Shown here: positions 18,685-25,746 of the stretch, piece by piece
Position numbering within the stretch: position 1 is the first letter of the stretch
Layout: each line of letters opens with the position of its first letter
Source: UBA2199 sp964628035
GTDB taxonomy: Bacteria > Acidobacteriota > Aminicenantia > UBA2199
Length of the DNA stretch: 64,000 nt
Assembly (NCBI GenBank): GCA_964628035.1
Contig: CAZVPI010000010.1
Span: forward strand, 1 to 64,000
Reading direction: 5' to 3'
Translations under genes and position numbers: made by a program
Notes under the pieces: model-generated
Databases searched by the model: none
Told to the model about the DNA's origin: nothing
The model's input: only the letters and a program-made list of their open reading frames with translations

Positions 18685-19091
18685 TACCTCAGTTCTTTGA
18701 GGCGCGAGGCTTTTCCTTTCAGCTTGCGGAGATAGAACAGCTTGGCGCGGCGCACGCGAGTGTGCTTCTTGACCTCGATCTTCTGCACCAGCTTGGAGTG
18801 CAGGGGGAAGATCCTCTCGACGGCGACGCCGAAGGAGGTCTTGCGCACGGTGATGGTCTTGGAAACGCCGGAATTCTTGATGGCGATCACCGTGCCCTCG
18901 TAGGTCTGGATCCGCTCCTTGCCCGCCTCGATGACGCGGTAGTAGACTTTCAGCTCGTCGCCCGGGCGGATGGCGGGAGCCTCGCTGCGCGTTTCCTGGC
19001 TGCGCTTATCGGCATCGGCGCCGGCCTTCTCCTTCTTGGCGGAGGACGATGAGGCCGGGCGCGCCTTGCTCTTTTTCTTTTCGTCTGTCAT
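18684..19091 (-). CDS. rplS: 50S ribosomal protein L19 with N-terminal extension
   Basis: Residues from about 41 onward match L19: IRPGDELKVYYRVIEAGKER, FEGTV-like TYEGTVIAIKN, VERIFPLHSKLVQKIEV and RVRRAKLFYLRKLKGKASR. L19 sits at the 30S-50S interface. The protein is 135 residues instead of the usual 115 or so, because it carries an N-terminal tail of about 40 residues rich in Lys, Ser and Ala that I read as disordered. AGGAG precedes the ATG at 8-nt spacing, so the extended start is well supported. It leads the operon with rnhB and the TPR gene. Confidence 0.96.
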   Translation of the reverse strand: MTDEKKKSKARPASSSSAKKEKAGADADKRSQETRSEAPAIRPGDELKVYYRVIEAGKERIQTYEGTVIAIKNSGVSKTITVRKTSFGVAVERIFPLHSKLVQKIEVKKHTRVRRAKLFYLRKLKGKASRLKELR

Positions 19092-19130
19092 GTTGGCTCT
19101 CCTAAATGGCAGTGAGTTGATTGAGGCACC

Positions 19131-19159
19131 ATTTTACTATTTTTCACCCGGTTTTTCAA
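19131..19159 (-). promoter_or_regulatory. Promoter of rplS operon
   Basis: On the minus strand TTGAAA (19159-19154) and TAAAAT (19136-19131) are separated by 17 nt, with a leader of about 35 nt before ATG 19091. Confidence 0.6.
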
Positions 19160-19190
19160 TACGGAGGCGGGGTGCGCCCGGGCAGCGGGG

Positions 19191-19228
19191 AAAATAGGCG
19201 GGGCGCCGACCGGCGCCCCGTTCTTTTC
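19191..19228 (-). terminator. Rho-independent terminator after the FadL-like gene
   Basis: A perfect 9-bp stem is formed by 19199-19207 and 19212-19220 (CGGGGCGCC, loop GACC). On the minus strand it is followed by CCTATTTT, giving a U-rich tail after the porin gene. On the plus strand it is followed by TTCTTTT, so it could work in both directions. Confidence 0.65.
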
Positions 19229-19243
19229 AAGTCCTGGCGGAGC

Positions 19244-20491
19244 TCAGTTGAAGCGGTAGGCGAGGGTGATGCTGGGCACGATGAGGTTCATGTCGTGCAC
19301 GCCCGGCATCTTGGCCGCGGCCGAGATGGGCACGGTCTGCTTCTCGCCGCGGAGGACCTCCAGGGCGACGTTGACGCTGAGCTTGGCCCCGGTATAGCCG
19401 AAGCCGGCGGTGAACATGTTGTAGGGGATCTGCGGCAGCAGGATGTTCATGGTTTCCAGCGGCGCCGGGGACGGGTCGCGCATGTAGCCCAGGCGCACCG
19501 CCCACTGGTTGAGGATGTACTCGGCGCCGACGCGGAACTGCAGGCAGTCCTTCCAGTCGAGGTCGATGGTCTGGTTGAAGGCGGCCTTGTAGATGGGGTG
19601 GCCCATGAGCAGCGTCCAGACGGGGTTGGCGAACTCGACCGGGATCTTGTCCAGCTTCTTCCAGTTGGTCCAGTTGACGTCGAAGGCCAGGCGCAGCTTC
19701 TCCATGGGCTTGAAGCTGACGCCGGCGCCCAGCCACATGGGCAGGGTGGTCTTGCGGGTGATCTCGCTCTCGGTGCCGGCGCCGAGCAGGTTGCCGAGCG
19801 CCATTTTGGCGTCGCCCTTCAGGGTGACGTTGACCGGCAGCTTGTAGCTGAGGCCGAAGGCCAGCTTGTCGCCGGCCTGGTACTGCAGGCCCAGCGTGGC
19901 GCCGAAGCCGGTGCCGGTGAGGCTCTCTTCATATTGCCCCACGCCCGGGCGCTTGATGTCCATCATGCCGTAGTTGAAGTTGAGGGAGGCGCCGACGGAC
20001 AGGCCGTCGCTGACCTTGTAGGCGACGAGCGGCGAGACGGTGAACACGCCCAGGAAGCTTTCCCATTCGTAGGCGACGTTCCCGGAGAGGGCCTTGAGCT
20101 GAGCGCCGTCCCACGTGGCGCCGGTCCCCGAGGGGGTATAGACGCCGAGGCCGATGGACAGCTTGTCCGACAGCGGCTTGACGAAACCGAGCGCGCCGGC
20201 GGGGTAGACCCTGCTTTTTGTCTTGGCGTCGATGCCGTAGGGGGCCAGCGTGTAGGTGCCGCTGGGCAGGAGGTTGGTCTCGAAGAGCGAGATCCAGGTC
20301 CCCTCGCTGTGGGCGGCGCCGGCCGGGTTGAAGTAGAAGAGGCTGACGTCGTTCGTCCAGGAGATGACGGCCCCGGCCATGCCCATGGCGCGCGAGCCCG
20401 AACCGTTGAGGTTCAAGCCGTTGGCCGCGAGGGGCGCGGCGGCGAACGCGAGCAGGACTGCGGTCAACAGAACGCGAGCTGACATTTTCAT
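19244..20491 (-). CDS. FadL/OmpP1/TodX-type outer-membrane transport protein
   Basis: The protein has 415 residues. The signal peptide at residues 1-23 ends at LAAN, so the mature protein begins with NGLNLNGSGSRAMGMAGAV, the plug-region hallmark of the family. SLFYFNPAGAA follows (conserved NPA). The remainder alternates short beta-strand-like amphipathic stretches and ends in a terminal strand LAYRFN with C-terminal aromatic character, as expected for an outer-membrane barrel. The family carries hydrophobic compounds such as long-chain fatty acids or aromatics. The substrate is not evident, though acyl-CoA dehydrogenase elsewhere in the window would fit fatty acids. A GGGAGG lies upstream, and a monocistronic unit with its own promoter and terminator is likely. 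Confidence 0.9.
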   Translation of the reverse strand: MKMSARVLLTAVLLAFAAAPLAANGLNLNGSGSRAMGMAGAVISWTNDVSLFYFNPAGAAHSEGTWISLFETNLLPSGTYTLAPYGIDAKTKSRVYPAGALGFVKPLSDKLSIGLGVYTPSGTGATWDGAQLKALSGNVAYEWESFLGVFTVSPLVAYKVSDGLSVGASLNFNYGMMDIKRPGVGQYEESLTGTGFGATLGLQYQAGDKLAFGLSYKLPVNVTLKGDAKMALGNLLGAGTESEITRKTTLPMWLGAGVSFKPMEKLRLAFDVNWTNWKKLDKIPVEFANPVWTLLMGHPIYKAAFNQTIDLDWKDCLQFRVGAEYILNQWAVRLGYMRDPSPAPLETMNILLPQIPYNMFTAGFGYTGAKLSVNVALEVLRGEKQTVPISAAAKMPGVHDMNLIVPSITLAYRFN

Positions 20492-20527
20492 TTGCTATTT
20501 TCCTCCCGGGAAATTAGTTGAAAAAAA

Positions 20528-20556
20528 ACAATAATACAGTCTTTGGCAAAAGTCAA
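20528..20556 (-). promoter_or_regulatory. Promoter of the FadL-like gene
   Basis: On the minus strand TTGACT (20556-20551) and TATTGT (20533-20528) are separated by 17 nt. The leader of about 30 nt contains GGGAGGA before ATG 20491. The -35 box touches the stop region of the endonuclease Q gene. Confidence 0.6.
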
Positions 20557-21746
20557 TTCCCGCAGGAACTTTCCACCTCGATGCGCCCGTAGACGCCGTC
20601 ATAGCCGGGGACGCGGCGCACGCGCCCCTGGCGCATGGCCAGCACGGCCGCCGCCAGCCTCTCGTCGGCGCGGGCGATCTCGCCGATGGCGGCGTCCTGC
20701 AGGATGTGGAATTCGCTGCCCAGGCGCTCGACCAGCGCGGCGTAGGCCCGGCCGGCCTTTTTCCCGTTCTCGGCGCAGCCCAGGACGCCGGCCAGCAGCT
20801 GGCGCAGGGGGATCTGGTAGCGGAAAGGGGCCCGCGGCCCCTCCCGGCAGTCGGCCAGGTCCTGCACGCGATGCAGGACGCCCAGGGTCAGGGGCTTGCC
20901 GCAGGCCGGGCACATGTTCCCCAAGGCCCGCGCCTGTTCCGGGGCCAGCGACACGCCGCAGCCGCGGTGCCCGTCGTGATGGTACTTGCCCTCCTCGGGA
21001 AAGAACTCGACCGTGCCGACCGTGCCTTGGCCGCGGATGGCGGCGGCGATGCCGTCGTAGGTCAGCGGGCAGTCGAATTCGCTGGCCTCCCGCCCCAGTT
21101 TCTGGGGCGAATGGGCGTCGGAACTGGAGAGGACCGTGAAACGCCGCAGCGACGACACCCGCGCCAGCATGGGCGGGTCGGCCGACAATCCGGTCTCGAC
21201 GGCGTGGATGCTGGCGGAGAGGTCGCCGAAGCATTCCTCCAGGCTGTCGAAGCCCGAGCGCGAGCCAAGCAGGGAAAACCAGGGGGTCCAGATGTGGGCC
21301 GGGAAGACCAGCGCCCGCTCCTCGAGCTCGAGGACCTCGGCGGTGATGTCGCGGGCCGAGGCGCCCAGGATGGGGCGGCCGTCGGAGCGCAGGTTGAAGC
21401 GTTTTCCCAGGGCTGCGTTGATCCGGGCCGCCGCCGCCAGCGAGGGGACCAGGACGACCAGGTGCACCCGGCGGCCGCGCCCGCCCTGCTTGAAGACCAG
21501 GGAGAGCTCGGCGCTGAGGATGAAGCGCGCCCCGGGGGCGCGCTCGTCCAGTGCGTACAGGCCGGGGGCCGCTTCGCGCAGCGACGATTCCAGGGCGGCG
21601 AACCACTGCGGATGGGTGAAATCGCCGCTGCCCACCACGGCCAGCCCCTTGATCGCAGCCCAGCGGGCCATCTCAGGGAGCTCCAGGGCCGGCGAGGTGC
21701 CGCGCGAGTAGCGCGAATGGACGTGAAGATCGGCGAAAAACCGCAT
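20553..21746 (-). CDS. Endonuclease Q-family PHP-domain DNA repair nuclease
   Basis: This 397-residue protein has an N-terminal PHP domain: FADLHVHSRYSRG gives the D-x-H-x-H metal ligands at residues 5-9, followed by AVVGSGDFTHP and later LSSSDAHSP. The strand FILSAELSLVFKQGGRGRRV and the C-terminal zinc-finger text CGVSL plus NMCPACGKPLTLGVLHRV are diagnostic for the EndoQ group. EndoQ, described from Thermococcales and a few bacteria, nicks 5' of deaminated bases (uracil, hypoxanthine, xanthine) and abasic sites. It immediately follows the glycosidase gene and is probably co-transcribed with it, an odd functional pairing. Automatic annotation may call it a helicase-associated or PHP phosphoesterase protein. 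Confidence 0.85.
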   Translation of the reverse strand: MRFFADLHVHSRYSRGTSPALELPEMARWAAIKGLAVVGSGDFTHPQWFAALESSLREAAPGLYALDERAPGARFILSAELSLVFKQGGRGRRVHLVVLVPSLAAAARINAALGKRFNLRSDGRPILGASARDITAEVLELEERALVFPAHIWTPWFSLLGSRSGFDSLEECFGDLSASIHAVETGLSADPPMLARVSSLRRFTVLSSSDAHSPQKLGREASEFDCPLTYDGIAAAIRGQGTVGTVEFFPEEGKYHHDGHRGCGVSLAPEQARALGNMCPACGKPLTLGVLHRVQDLADCREGPRAPFRYQIPLRQLLAGVLGCAENGKKAGRAYAALVERLGSEFHILQDAAIGEIARADERLAAAVLAMRQGRVRRVPGYDGVYGRIEVESSCGN

Positions 21747-23204
21747 TCAGCGGTCGCTGCTGAGCGGGTCGCGGACCCCCTCGCCCAGGCAGAATTGGAG
21801 CAGCTCGCGCAGCGGCAGGAGGCGGCCGCGCTCAAGCTCCTGCCGGGCCAGCCGGGCCAGAGGCGCCAGCGGCGAATCGGGATGCTCGTCGGCGATGAGC
21901 GCAGCCAGCTCGCCGGCGTCGCGGCAGAGCGCTTCCGGAAGCGGCTCCTCCAGGGCGTGCCAGCCGCCGTTCTCCAGCAGCAGCCGCCCCGCTTCCAGGA
22001 GCCTGCGCCCCAGGCGGCTGATGCGGGAATCGGCCAGGGCCAGGGCCTGGAAATCACCGTTCCAAAGGTAATACAGGTCCACGGCCGACGAGGCGGCAGG
22101 CGAATGGCCGCGCAGCAGGTCGCGGGAGCGGTAGAGCGATAGGAGCGACGGGTTTTCCGCCGCCGGAACGCCGTTGCCCGCCGTTTCCTCGGCATAGCAT
22201 TTCTTGTTGACTTTTTCGTCGTCGGGGACGCCGGGATCGGGGAGCAGGCCGGCGATGTAGTCGCGGTAGGTATGGTAGGCCGGCTTGGGCTCGAGGGTGG
22301 AGCGCAGGATGCCGAAGGGCTCCACTCCCTGGCGGGCGTCGTCGATCAGTTCGTAAAAGAAGATCTTATGGGGATAGTTTTTGCGGGCGCGGGCATGAAG
22401 CAGGTCCAGGTAGCGGTTGGCCTGCATCGTCTCGGAATACTTGTGCGTCGGCCAGCCGGTCTCGGTGATCCAGAAGGGCTTGCCGCCTTGGCCGGATTCG
22501 GCGATGATCGTCTTCACCGCCGGGATGAGCAAGTCCCCCTCCTCCAGCAGCTCGTACATGTAATAGACGCCAAGGTCCTCGTAGAGGTGGTGGGAGATGA
22601 CGTCGAAATGGCCGCCGGCGTTGTCCAGGATGTACTTCATCCAGAAGTACCACTCCGACCCGGTCTCGGTCTTGTGGCTGAGGTCGGGGCCGACGAGGAA
22701 GGCGGCAGGGTCGGCGGCATGGACGGCCTGGGCGCCGGGCAGCAGCACCTGGGAGACGAACTTGTCCTTGCCCAGGGCGAAGAAACTCTTCAGGTTGGGC
22801 TCGTTCCAGATCCCCCAGTATTTGACCTTGCTCTTGTAGCGGTTGACGGCGCGGGTGACGAATCCCTTCCAGTCGGCGACATTGTCGGCCGGGTAGTTCT
22901 TGCCTTTCTTCTTGTTGGCCCAGCCGGGAGTGCCGGCGATGGTGGCGAAGACCGACAGGCCGTTGGCGGCCGCGTAATTGACCACCCGGTCGACCTCGCC
23001 GAAGCTGAATCTCCCCTTGCTGGCCTCGATGACGCTCCAGTCGATGTCGATGCGGATCCAGGAGATGCCGGCGGCCCGGGCCATGGCCAGGGCGCCGTTC
23101 TGGGCCAGGTGGACGTTGATGCCGTAGGGCTGAGGGGAGACGTTGGCGGCAGCCAGCGGCAGCCACGCCAGCAGCAGGGCAAGGGCACGGATGGGTTTTC
23201 TCAT
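21747..23204 (-). CDS. Secreted TIM-barrel glycoside hydrolase (GH39/GH5-like)
   Basis: This 485-residue protein has a signal peptide at 1-20. The catalytic barrel shows the clan GH-A pattern. The acid/base Glu135 is in WGIWNEPNLKS at the end of strand 4, and the nucleophile Glu248 is in KPFWITETGWPTHK at strand 7. The region from about 345 to 485 is outside the barrel, with helix-rich text and no domain I recognise. The enzyme would hydrolyse a beta-linked glycan in the periplasm or outside the cell; the substrate is not inferable. Its promoter sits so close that the message is probably leaderless (-10 box 6 nt before ATG). The next gene, EndoQ, starts one base before this gene's stop codon ends. 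Confidence 0.85.
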   Translation of the reverse strand: MRKPIRALALLLAWLPLAAANVSPQPYGINVHLAQNGALAMARAAGISWIRIDIDWSVIEASKGRFSFGEVDRVVNYAAANGLSVFATIAGTPGWANKKKGKNYPADNVADWKGFVTRAVNRYKSKVKYWGIWNEPNLKSFFALGKDKFVSQVLLPGAQAVHAADPAAFLVGPDLSHKTETGSEWYFWMKYILDNAGGHFDVISHHLYEDLGVYYMYELLEEGDLLIPAVKTIIAESGQGGKPFWITETGWPTHKYSETMQANRYLDLLHARARKNYPHKIFFYELIDDARQGVEPFGILRSTLEPKPAYHTYRDYIAGLLPDPGVPDDEKVNKKCYAEETAGNGVPAAENPSLLSLYRSRDLLRGHSPAASSAVDLYYLWNGDFQALALADSRISRLGRRLLEAGRLLLENGGWHALEEPLPEALCRDAGELAALIADEHPDSPLAPLARLARQELERGRLLPLRELLQFCLGEGVRDPLSSDR

Positions 23205-23210
23205 GCCTTC

Positions 23211-23238
23211 ATTATAAAATAAAACCGCGGGAAAGCAA
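23211..23238 (-). promoter_or_regulatory. Promoter of the glycosidase gene, overlapping a terminator
   Basis: On the minus strand TTGCTT (23238-23233) and a perfect TATAAT (23216-23211) are 16 nt apart. The -10 box ends 6 nt before ATG 23204. The -35 box lies in the loop of the hairpin that ends the upstream membrane-protein gene. Confidence 0.6.
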
Positions 23239-23244
23239 CCGCGG
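23217..23244 (-). terminator. Terminator of the membrane-protein gene
   Basis: On the minus strand CCGCGG (23244-23239), an 8-nt loop, CCGCGG (23230-23225) and then TTTTATTTT form a compact hairpin with a U-rich tail just after the stop of the gene at 23253. Confidence 0.6.
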
Positions 23245-23252
23245 CCGCCCCT

Positions 23253-24299
23253 TCAGGCCGCCGGTCTGCGGACGAGCGTGAAGGAGAAGGCGAAAAGCAG
23301 CAGGCCGGCCACGCACACGCCGCCGGCCACGGCGGTCACCGGCGACATGAAGTGGCGGGACACGACGTCGGCCAGCGCCCCGGCGTGGTCGGCAAAGGCC
23401 TCGTGCCAACTCAGCCAGTGGGCCGAATAGCGGAAGTCGGCGGATCCGGTGCTGATCGCCCAGGGGACGAATCCTTTGATCAGCGAGGAGAGGGCGAGGA
23501 CCAGGGCGCCGCCGGCCAGGGTGGCGGCGCCGCTCCAGCGGAGGAATCCGGCCCAGCCGCGGCCGCCCACCCAGGCGCCGAGGGCGATGAAGAGCGCCGG
23601 GATGAGGAAGAGCAGGTAGGCGAAGGAATCGACGGTCCGGGCCAGGTTGAAATTGCGGTGCGGGAAGCGGGCGTCCTCCAAAAGGTTGACACGGTCGGGG
23701 ATGTCGCGGTCGGCGCGGCCGCGGATCAGGGCCGCCACCGCGGGCGCCTCGGCGGCGGAAGGGCGGCAGGGGGGAAGGGCCTCGCCGCCGGAGCCGCCGG
23801 CCAGGGCCCTAGCCCAGGCCTCGGATTCGGCCGCCGAGCAGGCGGGGAGATTGGCCAGGACACGGGTCAGCCAGTTCTCCATGGCCGGGCTGCGCCAGGA
23901 CTCCTTCAGGGGGCGCAGGTCGAGCCAGACGGAGCGGGCATCGCTCCTGCCGTTCAAGATGCGGCCCATCTCGGCCAGCGACCCGCTCAGCTCGTCCTGC
24001 AGCCAGTCGCTGATGCCGGTTTCCTCGAGCATCCGGCGCGGCGAGGTTTCGGCGGCGGCCATGGCGTTGAGCCAGGCCCGGGTATCGTAATCCATGCCGG
24101 AATCGTCATCGCGCGCCGCCGCCATCATCCCTTCCAGCAGCCCGGGGACCTCGGCGATGATCTCGCCGGGAAGCTCGGCGAACGTCTTTTCCGAAGTAAA
24201 GGCCTGGGTGAGGCCCACGGCCCAGATGATGGCGAACAGGACGGGGACGGCGATGAGGATCATGATCAGCAGGCCGAAGAAGGTCTTTGCATGGTTCAT
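23253..24299 (-). CDS. Hypothetical multi-pass membrane protein
   Basis: I do not recognise this 348-residue protein. It has an N-terminal transmembrane helix (about 7-30, TFFGLLIMILIAVPVLFAII). A large, mostly helical extracytoplasmic part (about 35-225) includes two cysteines (in NLPACSAAE and LPPCRPSAA) that could pair. Three more helices follow at about 232-255, 263-285 and 320-343, and the C terminus is short and basic. AGGAG precedes the ATG. It is flanked by a MEMO-family gene and a glycosidase gene, each with its own promoter, so it is probably an independent unit with its own terminator. No catalytic motif is evident. Confidence 0.7.
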   Translation of the reverse strand: MNHAKTFFGLLIMILIAVPVLFAIIWAVGLTQAFTSEKTFAELPGEIIAEVPGLLEGMMAAARDDDSGMDYDTRAWLNAMAAAETSPRRMLEETGISDWLQDELSGSLAEMGRILNGRSDARSVWLDLRPLKESWRSPAMENWLTRVLANLPACSAAESEAWARALAGGSGGEALPPCRPSAAEAPAVAALIRGRADRDIPDRVNLLEDARFPHRNFNLARTVDSFAYLLFLIPALFIALGAWVGGRGWAGFLRWSGAATLAGGALVLALSSLIKGFVPWAISTGSADFRYSAHWLSWHEAFADHAGALADVVSRHFMSPVTAVAGGVCVAGLLLFAFSFTLVRRPAA

Positions 24300-24366
24300 G
24301 GCTGTTCTCCTGATATAGAAAACGAAAAGCAGGCGAAAAAGTTCTCCGCCGCCGCTCGCGGCCGGT

Positions 24367-25425
24367 TCATGGGGCCTGCTCCAGGGCGAAGCGGGACGAA
24401 AAGAAGCCCACCCAGTGCTTCGGCGAAAAGGGGGCGGTGATGCCGAAACCGGGTTGACGCAGGGGCAGCACCCCCTGGCTGTAGGTGTCGGCGTAGCGCA
24501 GGAGCTTTCCGCTCAGGCCCCGGCCGCCGGCGCGGCGCGCCGTCTCCAGGGCGGCCAGCAGGCCGAAGGGGACGTCATACTTGCCGCACCAATGGGAGAC
24601 GCCGTAGTCCAGGTGGGAGGCGCCCCAGAGCTCTTTTGTCAGTTGCCGGACCTTCTCGCGGTTGAGGGGGCCTTCGGCCAGCCAGCCGGCGATGCGGCGG
24701 TCCTCGGCGACGCCGCGGGCATGGGCCGCCTCGTCCTCCCCGTATGGGGCGTTGGCGAAGTCGCGGCCGTAATGGTTGGCGTCGGCCGAGATCAGGAGGA
24801 CCACGTCCTGTCCCAGCCGCAGACTGTTTTCCTGGAGGTAGGCCGCCACGACCGCAGCCAGGCGGCCGGCCAGCTCCTCCATCCTCTCGAAGGGCATGGC
24901 CGTGACCATGACCGGGGTGATGCGGATCCCGGGATTGAAATGCTGCAGCCACGGCAGCAGGGCCTCGATCGAGTGCTCGAGCGCGTGGGCCCGGTTGCTG
25001 ACAACGAAGTCCCTGCTTGGCAGCTCTTTCTTGATTTTTTCGCGCAGCGGCGAAAGGGCGACCGGGCCCCCCAGGCCGTCCCATGCGGGGAACTCGTCCA
25101 GGATCAGGATCCCCTGCGGGTCGCCGATCTCCTTGCGCACCGTGCCGTGGGTGACGCCGAAGATCACCGCCTCCCTGGCGCGCAGATTCCGGAAAAGCGG
25201 ATAATAGACCCGGCCGGCGTAGAGGTAGTCGTCGTGCGGCGAAATGGCGGCGGCCACGCCCTCCATGCCCGGCGCCTGGGGCTCGCTCTCCTCCAGCAGG
25301 TGCAGGAGCCGCTCCATCTGCGGCCGCTGCCAGCAGAAGCCGATGTCGTCCCTGACCGGCCGGATGTCCTGCGCGCGGGCCGCGAGCGCCAGGGCGGCGA
25401 GCGCAAGGAAAACGGGTCTCTTCAT
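24367..25425 (-). CDS. MEMO-family protein (AmmeMemoRadiSam system protein B-like)
   Basis: The protein has 352 residues from ATG 25425. A signal peptide-like start (MKRPVFLALAALALAARAQ) is followed by the MEMO fold. Motifs are AISPHDDYLYAGRVYYPLF (first metal/active-site His), FGVTHGT, RAHALEHSIEALLPWLQ, and LISADANHYG. MEMO1 proteins resemble class III extradiol dioxygenases and are often paired with an AMMECR1 protein and a radical SAM enzyme, neither of which is here. A secreted MEMO is unusual. A longer frame extends upstream to 25659, but that part is made of intergenic repeats, and the promoter (25432-25460) lies inside it, so ATG 25425 is the real start and the transcript is probably leaderless. 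Confidence 0.85.
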   Translation of the reverse strand: MKRPVFLALAALALAARAQDIRPVRDDIGFCWQRPQMERLLHLLEESEPQAPGMEGVAAAISPHDDYLYAGRVYYPLFRNLRAREAVIFGVTHGTVRKEIGDPQGILILDEFPAWDGLGGPVALSPLREKIKKELPSRDFVVSNRAHALEHSIEALLPWLQHFNPGIRITPVMVTAMPFERMEELAGRLAAVVAAYLQENSLRLGQDVVLLISADANHYGRDFANAPYGEDEAAHARGVAEDRRIAGWLAEGPLNREKVRQLTKELWGASHLDYGVSHWCGKYDVPFGLLAALETARRAGGRGLSGKLLRYADTYSQGVLPLRQPGFGITAPFSPKHWVGFFSSRFALEQAP

Positions 25426-25746
25426 GGCCTGATTGTAGCGCCGTCCGGAGCGGAACGCAACGACAGGATAGGTGCCACGTACCACGTACCATGTACCAAG
25501 TTGAAAGCAAAAGTCCAATAAAATGTGCTTGATTTCAATCACAATGGTTCTGCATTTCAAGATATATTCATTTCTCAGCAAGTGGTACACGGTACCAGGA
25601 ATCTTAAACTCTTCATCTTTGTACATGGTACATGGTACGTGGAACATGGTACGTGGCACGTGGTACGTGGAACCTTGATGGACCGTCGGACTTTTAGTTT
25701 CCGAATAGTGCTGATTCCCCTTCTATTCGTCTACCCTTCAACCTTT
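25426..25746. repeat. Intergenic region with TGGTACGTGG tandem and inverted repeats (R9)
   Basis: No gene is seen apart from the promoter at 25432-25460. The block 25621-25672 holds about five imperfect tandem copies of GGTACGTGG/GGTACATGG. The left block 25472-25497 is its inverted copy: 25482-25497 (CCACGTACCATGTACC) is an exact 16-nt reverse complement of 25627-25642. A partial copy (GTGGTACACGGTACC) lies near 25582-25596. The two arms are about 130 nt apart and could pair into a long hairpin. The units are not separated by unique spacers, so it is not a CRISPR array. Confidence 0.7.
25432..25460 (-). promoter_or_regulatory. Promoter of the MEMO-family gene (leaderless spacing)
   Basis: On the minus strand TTGCGT (25460-25455) and TACAAT (25437-25432) are 17 nt apart. 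The -10 box ends 6 nt before ATG 25425. Confidence 0.65.

Noticed and set aside
25472..25672. CRISPR-like array
   Set aside because: Units are about 9-10 nt, imperfect and contiguous without unique spacers; no cas genes are present.
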